Source of the DNA: Enhydrobacter sp. | GTDB lineage: Bacteria; Pseudomonadota; Alphaproteobacteria; Reyranellales; Reyranellaceae | Assembly: GCA_025808875.1 (NCBI GenBank) | Contig: CP075528.1 | Coordinates: 5,129,851-5,193,850 of the forward strand | Reading direction: 5' to 3' | DNA: 64,000 nt | Part shown: piece by piece, positions 57,585-64,000 of the stretch | Position numbering within the stretch: the first letter of the stretch is position 1 | How the letters are laid out: each line of letters starts with the position of its first letter | Position numbers and translations under genes: made by a program | The notes under the pieces: generated by a model | What the model was told of the DNA's origin: nothing | Seen by the model: only the letters and a program-made list of their open reading frames with translations | Database searches by the model: none

Positions 57585-58061
57585 GTGCGGGCCAGGGATG
57601 TGATGTCCAAAGGGGTGATGTCGGTTGCCAGCGACGCCAGCGTTCACGAGGCGGCCGCGCTGCTGGTGAAGACCCGGGTCAGCGCCATGCCCGTGGTCGA
57701 TTCGGCCGGAACCATGGTCGGGCTGGTCAGCGAGGCCGATCTCGTGCGGGCGTTCGATTCGGGATCGGACGGCGGATTGCTGCGCGGGTTCACCGGCGAC
57801 GGCGACGCGGCGGGTCCCACCCTGGCCCTGAAGAATCGCAAGGTCACCGACGTCATGACGCGGGACGTCGCGTTCGTCGACGCCGATGCGACCCTGGCCG
57901 ACATCGCCCGGCTGATGCTGCAGCGGGGCGTCAAGCGCCTGCCGGTCGTCGACGAGGGCGCCGTCGTCGGCATCGTCAGCCGCACCAACCTCCTGGAGGC
58001 CGCCGTCTCCGGCGACCGCGCCGCCTGGGTCGGGCCGCGCAGCGGCGGCTGGCGCCGCTGA
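57585..58061 (+). CDS. CBS-domain pair protein
   Basis: About 158 residues if GTG 57585 is used: AGGAG at 57573-57577 is seven bases upstream. An ATG at 57579 is only one base after that site and less likely. Two CBS domains are visible: VRARDVMSKGVMSV to AMPVVDSAGTMVGLVSEADL and KVTDVMTRDVAFVD to LPVVDEGAVVGIVSRTNL. They usually bind adenosyl nucleotides and act as regulatory or energy-sensing modules. It is divergent from the TetR gene; its partner is unknown. Confidence 0.88.
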   Translation: MRARDVMSKGVMSVASDASVHEAAALLVKTRVSAMPVVDSAGTMVGLVSEADLVRAFDSGSDGGLLRGFTGDGDAAGPTLALKNRKVTDVMTRDVAFVDADATLADIARLMLQRGVKRLPVVDEGAVVGIVSRTNLLEAAVSGDRAAWVGPRSGGWRR

Positions 58062-58189
58062 GCCATCTCTTCTTCACCCACGCCTCGCAGCGCGGGGCCG
58101 GCAACGGCCCGGGTCACGCCGGCTCGGGCAACGCCGGCCTGGGCCCGAGCGTTCAGTCGTCGCGGTCGGCTTGGCCGGCGGCGGGGGGG

Positions 58190-58387
58190 ATGGCCGTGCC
58201 CGAGACACCCTATCTCGCGATCTTCTTCGTGCTGATGGCGCTCCTGCTCGGGCTGGCGGCGATCGGCTCGCGCGATGCTTTCAGATCTCACACGTCGAGC
58301 ACCCCCGCGTGGTGCGATGCCGGCCGGGGCGGGCCGGGATGTTTGCCCATCGATTGGTCGCGCCCGCCATCGCCGCGCCGGGATTGA
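58190..58387 (+). CDS. Possible small single-pass membrane protein
   Basis: A 65-codon frame from ATG 58190: the first half (AVPETPYLAIFFVLMALLLG then LAAIGSRDAF) has one strong hydrophobic helix, the rest is polar with Cys and Pro. A G-rich run directly upstream could serve as a ribosome binding site. There is no family match, so it may not be real. Without it the 439 bases between the CBS gene and the receiver gene at 58501 would be empty. Confidence 0.3.
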   Translation: MAVPETPYLAIFFVLMALLLGLAAIGSRDAFRSHTSSTPAWCDAGRGGPGCLPIDWSRPPSPRRD

Positions 58388-58500
58388 TCCCGCCGTCGCA
58401 ACGGTCACAGGTTTGACTCTGGCCGTGACCGCGCCGTGACGTGAAGGTGCGCGCCTGTTCCAATCCCAGGCGGTGAAACGTTTACAGGAGTGTCGGACAC

Positions 58501-58929
58501 ATGGGTGTCGGGGTGCGACGCAAGGCCAGGATCCTGGTGGTCGAGGACAACGGCCTGCTGGCCGAGGTGATCGGCGACTTCGTCATGGAATGCGGGTTCC
58601 GGGTCGTCGGCCCGGCGACGTCGCTGGACAGCGGCCTGGTCCTCGCCCGCGAGGCCGCGCTCGACGCGGCGCTTCTCGACATCAATCTCGGCGGCCGGCT
58701 CAGTTTCCCCATCTGTGGCGCCCTGGCGGCGCGCCGGATACCCTTCGCCTTCCTCACCGGCTACACGCAACTGGCGCTGGTGCCCGCCGCGTTCCGGTCG
58801 GCCCCGGTGGTGTGCAAGCCGTTCGAGCCCGAGGAGATGAAGTCGGTGCTGGAGATGCTGCTCGCCGGCCGCATGGAAGGTCCGCTCGTGCGCGCCTCGA
58901 CGGGCGCTCTTCGACCCGCACGGGCGTAG
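58501..58929 (+). CDS. Single-domain response regulator
   Basis: A 142-residue receiver: ILVVEDNGLLAEVIGDF, the phosphoacceptor in ALLDINLGG, the switch Thr in FLTGYTQ and the lysine in VVCKPFEPEEM. No output domain. AGGAG at 58486-58490 and a short palindrome (GTGTC-G-GACAC, 58490-58500) lie right before the ATG; the palindrome could affect initiation. The sequence lies between the CBS gene and a convergent methyltransferase gene. Confidence 0.9.
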   Translation: MGVGVRRKARILVVEDNGLLAEVIGDFVMECGFRVVGPATSLDSGLVLAREAALDAALLDINLGGRLSFPICGALAARRIPFAFLTGYTQLALVPAAFRSAPVVCKPFEPEEMKSVLEMLLAGRMEGPLVRASTGALRPARA

Positions 58930-58944
58930 CCCGGCCGGCGACGC

Positions 58945-59703
58945 TCAGGCCGACCAGCGCCGGTCGGCGCGCAGGGCCGAGGCTTCGGGCACGAACAGGA
59001 GGTCGACCTGCGCCGTCGCGCCGTCGAGCGGGCGGCGCTTCAGCGCGATCAGGTCGGCGACGACGAAGCCGCGCTCGTGCAGGAAATGCACGACGTCGTG
59101 CATCTCGGCACCGCCCTTGACCGTCGCGATGGTGCTGGTTTCGACGATGAGCGCGTCGATCTCGGCGAGGCGCCCGGTCATGCCGGCGAGCACCATCAAC
59201 TCGGCACCCTGCACGTCGATCTTGCACAGCGCCGGCCGATCGAAGTGCCGGAACTGCGTGTCGAACCGCCTCACCGGCACGCGCTCCACCCGCAGGACGT
59301 CGCGCTCGCCGACCTCCTCCAGCAGGGTCGAGCCCTGGATGTCGGAGCGCACCTCGAGCTCCGCCTCGCCGTCGCGCTCGCCGAGCGCCAGCGGATGGAT
59401 ATCGCAGCGCAGGCGTCCGGCGAGCTTCCGCATGTAGGGCTGCGATTCAGGCGTCGGATCGACGAGGTGGTAGTGGGCGTCGGGAAAGGCGCGGTACAGG
59501 CTCCACGTGCCGAAGGCGACGCCGATGTCGAACACCGTCGCCGGCCGGAAGCCGTGGCGCTCGAAGACGCGCCGCGAGTGCCGCCACGAGGGCGCCTCGC
59601 TGTCGGGCTGGAGATAGTCCTTGTAGGGACGCAGCGCGTCCCTGAGACGCCTCATCACTGCCGTTCGCGCGCGCGTCGCCGCCTGCCGATCGATCATCGT
59701 CAC
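58945..59703 (-). CDS. FkbM family methyltransferase
   Basis: A 252-residue S-adenosylmethionine-dependent methyltransferase. The SAM-binding motif is TVFDIGVAFGTWSLYRAF, followed by YHLVDPTPESQPYM, and the FkbM signature CKIDVQGAELMVLAGM near residue 168. Start is ATG 59703 or ATG 59697. Homologues methylate sugars or peptidic natural products; the acceptor here is unknown. It is separate from the oxidase pair by 72 bases. Confidence 0.88.
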   Translation of the reverse strand: MTMIDRQAATRARTAVMRRLRDALRPYKDYLQPDSEAPSWRHSRRVFERHGFRPATVFDIGVAFGTWSLYRAFPDAHYHLVDPTPESQPYMRKLAGRLRCDIHPLALGERDGEAELEVRSDIQGSTLLEEVGERDVLRVERVPVRRFDTQFRHFDRPALCKIDVQGAELMVLAGMTGRLAEIDALIVETSTIATVKGGAEMHDVVHFLHERGFVVADLIALKRRPLDGATAQVDLLFVPEASALRADRRWSA

Positions 59704-59775
59704 CGGACCTTTGCGTCGGATTGTGGATGGTCTCCCCCCATCTCCGCATCGTCCCCCCTCGACGCAGACTCGTCA

Positions 59776-62115
59776 TCAATCGGGCGATCCTGTGGCAGGG
59801 GCCGTGACCACGGAGTGACCGCGTCGGCTCGCCGTCATCGCCGTCCAGATCTGCTCCGGCGACGCCGGCCCGTCCGGCATGGCCGCGCCGAGCGGCGCCA
59901 GCGCATCGGCGATGGCGTTGGCGATCGCGGGAAAGGCCGCGATGGCGCCAGCCTCTCCGCAGCCCTTCACGCCCAGCGGATTGGTCGTGCAGCGCGTCGG
60001 ATTGAACCCCAGCTCGAACGATGGCAGGTCGTCGGCGCGCGGCAGCGCGTAGTCCATGAACGAGCCGGACAGGAGTTGGCCCGAGGCGGAGTCGTAGACG
60101 GTCCGTTCCAGCAGCGCCTGGCCCACGCCCTGCGCCATCGCGCCATGCGCCTGGCCGCTCGCCACCATCGGATTGACGACGATCCCGTAGTCGTCGACGC
60201 CGCCGTAGCGCACCAGCGCGACCCGGCCGGTCTCGCGGTCGACCTCGACCTCCACGACGTGGCAGCCGTTGGGGAAGGTGAGATGCTCGCGCTTCCACGC
60301 CTGATAGGTGTCGAGCGGCCGGCCGCGTGCGCGGCCGAGCCGCGCCACCTCGAGCAGGCCGATGGCGCGGTCGGTGCCGGAGACCACGAACCGGCCGCGC
60401 TCGAAGCGGAGGTCGGCGGCGTCGGCCTCGAGCGCATCGGCGGCCAGCGCCAGGCCCTTGGCGACGATCTCGTCCGACGCACGCCACAGCGCCGTGCCGC
60501 CCATGTAGGTCGCGCGCGAGCTGCCGTGGCCGCCGCCGAAGGCGATCAGGTCGGTGTCGCCCTGGCGCAGCCGGATCAGCTCGTTGGCCACGCCCAGCCG
60601 CTCGGCCAGGATCTGCGGGAAGGTCGTCTCGTGGCCCTGGCCGATATGCTGCGTGCCGGTGATCAGCGAGACCGTGCCGTCCTCCTCGAAGCGGACCTCG
60701 ACATTCTCCTCCGGCGGGCCGCCGGTGCCCTTGATGTGGTAGGCGAAGCCCAGCCCGCGCAGCTTGCCGCGCGCCTCGCTGTCGCGCCGCCGGAGGGGGA
60801 AGCCCGCGACGTCGGCCTGCGCCAGCGCCCTGTCGAAGGTGACGTCGAAGGCGCCGCTGTCGACGGTGAAGCCGAAGGCGTTGGTCATCGGCATCGCCGA
60901 GGCGGGCACGATGTTGCGGCGCCTGAGCTCGATGCGGTCGATGCCGCAGCGCCGCGCCGCCTCGTCGATCAGCCGCTCGAGGATGTCGACGGTCTCGGCG
61001 AAGCCCGGCCCGCGTGTCACGCCGATCGGCGCGGTGTTGCTCAGCGCCACCCTGATGTGCAGCGCGATCGCCGGCACGCGGTACACCGTGCCCTGCAGGT
61101 GGACGTACTGGTACGTAGGCACGCCGCCGCCGGCCATGTAGGCGCCGATGTTGGCGGTGCTCGCCACCTCGATCGCCAGGAAGCGTCCGTCGGCGTCGAG
61201 CGCCAGCGCCGCATCGGCCCGCATGTCGCGCGCCGCATGGTCGCTCAGGAACACCTCGCTGCGGCTGGCGATCCACTTCACCGGCCGGCCGACCCGGCGC
61301 GCCGCCCACAGGATCAGCGCGTGCTCGGCGTAGGCGAAGTTCTTGGCGCCGAAGCCGCCGCCGACGTCGGGCGCGACGAAGCGCACGTCCTTCGGCTCGA
61401 CGCCGAGGCAGCGCGCGACGACATTGCGGTTGATGTGGATGTTCTGGCTCGACACATGCAGCGTGTAGCGGCCGCTCGCCGGATCGAACGCGCCGACGCC
61501 GCCGCGCGGCTCCATCGGGTTGGTGGTGATCCGGTGGTTGTCGAGCGCGAGGCGCACGACGTGCGCGGCGCGCGCGAAGGCCGCCTCCACCGAGGCGGCG
61601 TCGCCGGTGCGCCAGTCGAGGCAGAGATTGCCGGGCACCTCGGGCGAAAGCCGCGGTGCGTCCGGCGCCAGCGCCGTCGCCGCCGTCGTTACGGCAGGCA
61701 GGGGCGCGTAGTCGATCTCGACCAGCTCGGCCGCGTCGAGCGCCTGCTCGTGCGAGGCGGCGACCACCAGCGCGACCGGCTCGCCGGCGAACCGGACCTT
61801 GTCGGCGGCGAGCAGCGGCTGCGGTGCGAAGGCGAAGGGCTCGCCGGTCTGCACGTTGGCCTCGGCATAGGGGCGCAGCGGCTTCAGCCCGTCGGAAGCG
61901 ATCTCCGCCGCGGTCAGCACCGCGAGCACGCCCGGTGCGCGCCGCGCCGCCGTCGCGTCGATGGCGCGGATCGCCGCGTGGGCGTGGGGCGAGCGCAGCA
62001 CCGCCGCGTGCACCAGGCCGTCGAAGCGCAAATCGTCGAGGTAACGCCCCTGGCCGGTCAGGAAGCGACGGTCCTCGCGGCGGCGCGGCGACTCGCCGAT
62101 CCCCTGCACCGTCAC
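59776..62115 (-). CDS. Molybdenum-hydroxylase large subunit (xanthine dehydrogenase family)
   Basis: About 779 residues from GTG 62113-62115 (first residues VTVQGIGESPRRRED). The aldehyde oxidase/xanthine dehydrogenase domains are complete: FLTGQGRYLDDLRF at the N-terminus, VAPDVGGGFGAKNF near 250, VTRGPGFAETVDILERLID near 365 and the active-site glutamate in VKGCGEAGAIAAFP near 720. The molybdopterin subunit normally works with FAD-binding and [2Fe-2S] subunits. Neither is present nearby. The GTG overlaps the TGA of the DAO-family gene. Confidence 0.9.
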   Translation of the reverse strand: MTVQGIGESPRRREDRRFLTGQGRYLDDLRFDGLVHAAVLRSPHAHAAIRAIDATAARRAPGVLAVLTAAEIASDGLKPLRPYAEANVQTGEPFAFAPQPLLAADKVRFAGEPVALVVAASHEQALDAAELVEIDYAPLPAVTTAATALAPDAPRLSPEVPGNLCLDWRTGDAASVEAAFARAAHVVRLALDNHRITTNPMEPRGGVGAFDPASGRYTLHVSSQNIHINRNVVARCLGVEPKDVRFVAPDVGGGFGAKNFAYAEHALILWAARRVGRPVKWIASRSEVFLSDHAARDMRADAALALDADGRFLAIEVASTANIGAYMAGGGVPTYQYVHLQGTVYRVPAIALHIRVALSNTAPIGVTRGPGFAETVDILERLIDEAARRCGIDRIELRRRNIVPASAMPMTNAFGFTVDSGAFDVTFDRALAQADVAGFPLRRRDSEARGKLRGLGFAYHIKGTGGPPEENVEVRFEEDGTVSLITGTQHIGQGHETTFPQILAERLGVANELIRLRQGDTDLIAFGGGHGSSRATYMGGTALWRASDEIVAKGLALAADALEADAADLRFERGRFVVSGTDRAIGLLEVARLGRARGRPLDTYQAWKREHLTFPNGCHVVEVEVDRETGRVALVRYGGVDDYGIVVNPMVASGQAHGAMAQGVGQALLERTVYDSASGQLLSGSFMDYALPRADDLPSFELGFNPTRCTTNPLGVKGCGEAGAIAAFPAIANAIADALAPLGAAMPDGPASPEQIWTAMTASRRGHSVVTAPATGSPD

Positions 62116-63461
62116 GTGCGCAGCCTCTCCGCGTTCTTCGCCTGGCGCCGCTCGTCCCACCAGTCGCCGGCCTGCAGGCGCCAGTAGACGAGCTGCGTCG
62201 CGGCGCGGCCGATCGCGCCGCCTGCCCAGCCCGTGCCGAAGGGCTTGAACAGCCAGCACCGCGAGGCGTCGCCCAGGATTCCCGCGACCACGGCATCGGC
62301 GCCGGCGGCGGTCTGGGCGACGCCGTGGCCGCCGAACGCCGAGCACACCCACAGGCCGGGCTCGATCTCGCCGACCTGGGGCATCTTGTGCGGCGCGTAG
62401 CCCATGATGCCGGGCCAGGCGAACTCGATCTCGATCTCGCCGAGCTGCGGATAGACCGAGAGGATGTCGCCGCGCATCGTCTCGCGCAGGTGCGGCGGCT
62501 CGCGCGTGTCGGTGGTGATGCGGCCGCCCCACAGCAGGCGGTCGCCGTCGACCACGCGGTAGTAGTCGCCGGCGCGGCGCGTGTCGGAGATCGTGCCCGA
62601 CCAGCGGATGGCCTCGCCGAGGCGCGGCCCGAGTTTGGCGGTGACCGCGACATAGGTCGCGACCGGCACGACGGCGCGGGCGAGCCGGCCGTGCACCCGC
62701 CCGAGATCGGCATTGCCGGCCAGCACGACGTGCTCTGCGGCGAGCGCGCCGCGCGAGGTCTCGAGCCGCCAGCGCCCGCCGTCCCGGCCCAGCCCCCGGC
62801 CCAACCCCCGACCCAACCCCCGGGCCTCGGTCTCCTCGTGCAGCGAGCCGCCTTTCGCCTCGATGTCGGCGGCCAGCGCCAGCGCCAGGTTGAGCGGATG
62901 GACGTGGAACGAGCGCGGATCGTGGATGCCCTGGTGGTAGCGCGCGGTCGACAGCACCTCGCGCACCTGCGCGGTGCTCCACGGCTCGAAGCTCGCGCCC
63001 AGCGTCTCGGCGAGCCGGCGCGTGCGCTCGGCGAAGTCGGCGCCCTGGTCGGTCCGCGCCACGCCGAGCCGGCGCGATCCCATCAGGATGTCGGCACGGC
63101 CCGACCCGGCGATCGCCTCGCGCACGATCTCGACGCCGCGCTGGGATTGGGCATAGAGCCGGCGGGCATGGTCGGCGCCGAGCCGGTCGATCAGCGCGCC
63201 CGAGCGCAGCGCGAAGCCCGCGCCGACGAAGCCGCCGTTGCGGCCCGACGCGCCCCAGGCGATGCGCCGCCGCTCGACCAGCGCCACGCGCTTGCCCTGG
63301 TGCGCCAGCAGCCGCGCCGCGTGCAGGCCGGCGAAGCCGCCGCCCACCACCGCGACGTCGGCCTCGGCCGGCAACGGCCGCGCGTTGCGCTCCGGCGCCG
63401 CGTGCCGCGTGGCGGCATACCATGTGGCGGGATAGGCGGTGTCGTTCATCTTGCGAGTCAT
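62112..63461 (-). CDS. DAO-family FAD-dependent oxidoreductase
   Basis: A 449-residue flavoprotein with VAVVGGGFAGLHAARLLAHQ (Rossmann motif near residue 36) and WGASGRNGGFVGAGFALRSG after it. The C-terminal FAD segment is GLWVCSAFGGHGVAQTAAGA. The start is ATG 63461 or ATG 63449. A Gly-Leu-Gly-Arg motif repeated three times in mid-protein is caused by a 12-bp DNA repeat. It shares the PuuB-like architecture with 46767-48086. Its TGA overlaps the GTG of the molybdenum-hydroxylase gene, so the two are co-translated. Confidence 0.88.
   Translation of the reverse strand: MTRKMNDTAYPATWYAATRHAAPERNARPLPAEADVAVVGGGFAGLHAARLLAHQGKRVALVERRRIAWGASGRNGGFVGAGFALRSGALIDRLGADHARRLYAQSQRGVEIVREAIAGSGRADILMGSRRLGVARTDQGADFAERTRRLAETLGASFEPWSTAQVREVLSTARYHQGIHDPRSFHVHPLNLALALAADIEAKGGSLHEETEARGLGRGLGRGLGRDGGRWRLETSRGALAAEHVVLAGNADLGRVHGRLARAVVPVATYVAVTAKLGPRLGEAIRWSGTISDTRRAGDYYRVVDGDRLLWGGRITTDTREPPHLRETMRGDILSVYPQLGEIEIEFAWPGIMGYAPHKMPQVGEIEPGLWVCSAFGGHGVAQTAAGADAVVAGILGDASRCWLFKPFGTGWAGGAIGRAATQLVYWRLQAGDWWDERRQAKNAERLRT
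62786..62821. repeat. Three tandem 12-bp repeats inside the DAO gene
   Basis: Units GGCCCAGCCCCC, GGCCCAACCCCC and GACCCAACCCCC follow each other. On the coding strand they give (Gly-Leu-Gly-Arg)3, an insertion in a surface loop. The 12-bp period keeps the frame. Confidence 0.85.
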
Positions 63462-63569
63462 ACTATCTCATCCTTGTAAGTCATCGCGCACCGGTCGGGG
63501 CCTGCGGACGAGGCCGCCTGGTGGCAATCCGTTTGTGCGGGCGCCGACGGGGCACCTGCAGCTTCGCGC

Positions 63570-63629
63570 GTCGCTCTCGAGGAATGGCGCCGAGACTACA
63601 ATGAGGTGCGTCCACACGGCGCGATTGCG
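63570..63629 (+). pseudogene. Relic of an IS3-family transposase (orfB C-terminus)
   Basis: Twenty codons translate as VALEEWRRDYNEVRPHGAIA, the hallmark end of IS3-type integrase-domain transposases (WR.DYNE.RPH). Upstream and downstream codons do not continue the family and no terminal inverted repeat was found. It is a decayed remnant of an insertion sequence. Confidence 0.7.
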
Positions 63630-63738
63630 CATCCGAGGAAGCAGGAATTTTCCGGCGCGGGTGGCCCAGGGTTGGGGGCAACGTCATGCCGAACACAAGC
63701 AGAGCGCCGGGGATCGGCAGCGTTCACTTCATCCCGCG

Positions 63739-64000
63739 CTATTCCAGGCGCACCGTGCGCAGCGAATCGGCCGTGGCGTGCGCCCGATCCGCGCTGAAGA
63801 CCAGCACGGCAGGATCGCCGCGTCGCGCGAGTCCGTGCGCGAACAGCCAGTCGCGCGCCCGGGCGAGGGCGGCGCCCCCCGCCGGGGGCACCCGGCCGCG
63901 CACCGCCGCGCCCCCCCCCCCCCACCCCCGCCGGCAACGTGGACTATGGCATCGGCCACATCATCGCGCTCCACCATTAGCATCTCTACTTGGCTAACCC
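63739..64000 (-). pseudogene. Partial reading frame broken at a homopolymer, function unknown
   Basis: On the minus strand one frame is open from the window edge (…LMVERDDVADAIVHVAGG), entering a run of 13 C on the plus strand (63911-63923). A second frame continues on the other side with ALARARDWLFAHGLARRGDP, then AVLVFSADRAHATADSLRTV and stops at 63739. The two frames join only with an insertion or deletion in the homopolymer. Composition is protein-like, but I recognise no family. It could be a sequencing error or a true frameshift. Confidence 0.4.

Noticed and set aside
58171..58416. An 81-codon plus-strand frame
   Set aside because: Arg/Ala/Gly-rich with no hydrophobic or conserved element; the overlapping frame at 58190 is a slightly better candidate.
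59077..62187. Plus-strand frame of more than 1000 codons
   Set aside because: It is the antisense of the molybdenum-hydroxylase and methyltransferase genes; it is His/Arg/Ala-rich with no family motif, as expected in very GC-rich DNA.

Overview
The window reads as a chromosomal segment of a GC-rich alphaproteobacterium. The evidence is the gene orders ffh-rpsP-rimM-trmD-rplS-leuC, dapF-ftsY-yciB and tsaD-gpsA-EVE, the extended L19 and S16 proteins, and the many ATGA/GTGA/GTGA-type stop-start overlaps. Family-level placement (a Rhodospirillales or Reyranella-like lineage) is only an inference from gene content. Coding density is very high and almost every strand switch is separated by fewer than 100 bases. 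| Region 1 (1-37142) is mostly housekeeping. It opens with the end of a prephenate dehydratase and rpe, then a PhzF-like protein, a TIM-barrel sugar isomerase and a HerA-like ATPase. A long minus-strand cluster follows, running ffh, rpsP, rimM, trmD, rplS, leuC, three small membrane proteins, leuD, leuB. Its likely promoter lies just upstream of ffh. Next come a CPBP protease, an isomerase of the 2-hydroxychromene-2-carboxylate family, a putative glycosyltransferase, dapF-ftsY-yciB, a Rieske oxygenase, a NUDIX hydrolase, pgk, tusA-like, an M48 lipoprotein and hemC. Divergent to hemC runs tsaD, a TIGR02466 oxygenase, gpsA, an EVE protein and a DMT exporter. The last junction is an unusual chain of 14-bp repeats. 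Then follow a creatininase-like protein, a YyaL-like thioredoxin-fold protein, diaminopropionate ammonia-lyase, a small [2Fe-2S] protein, a HAD phosphatase, an LpoA-like lipoprotein, rsmI-yraN-sirB1-like, gshB, an ankyrin protein, arfB and tRNA-Arg(CCT). | Region 2 (37143-58929) is more accessory in character. A membrane-bound hybrid histidine kinase converges on a LuxR-type regulator. A run of secreted or membrane proteins of unknown function follows, including a tandemly duplicated pair of small cysteine-rich secreted proteins. After a luciferase-like monooxygenase and a DAO-family flavoprotein comes a dense signalling block: a Cache hybrid kinase, a multi-PAS/GAF kinase, a DivK-like receiver and a REC-PAS-kinase-REC protein. 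An alpha/beta hydrolase under a TetR-type regulator, a CBS-domain protein and a single-domain receiver follow. | Region 3 (58945-64000) holds an FkbM methyltransferase, then a two-gene operon of a DAO-family oxidase and an orphan molybdenum-hydroxylase large subunit. At the edge there is the relic of an IS3-type transposase and a reading frame broken at a long C/G homopolymer. No CRISPR array, prophage, rRNA or origin was seen.
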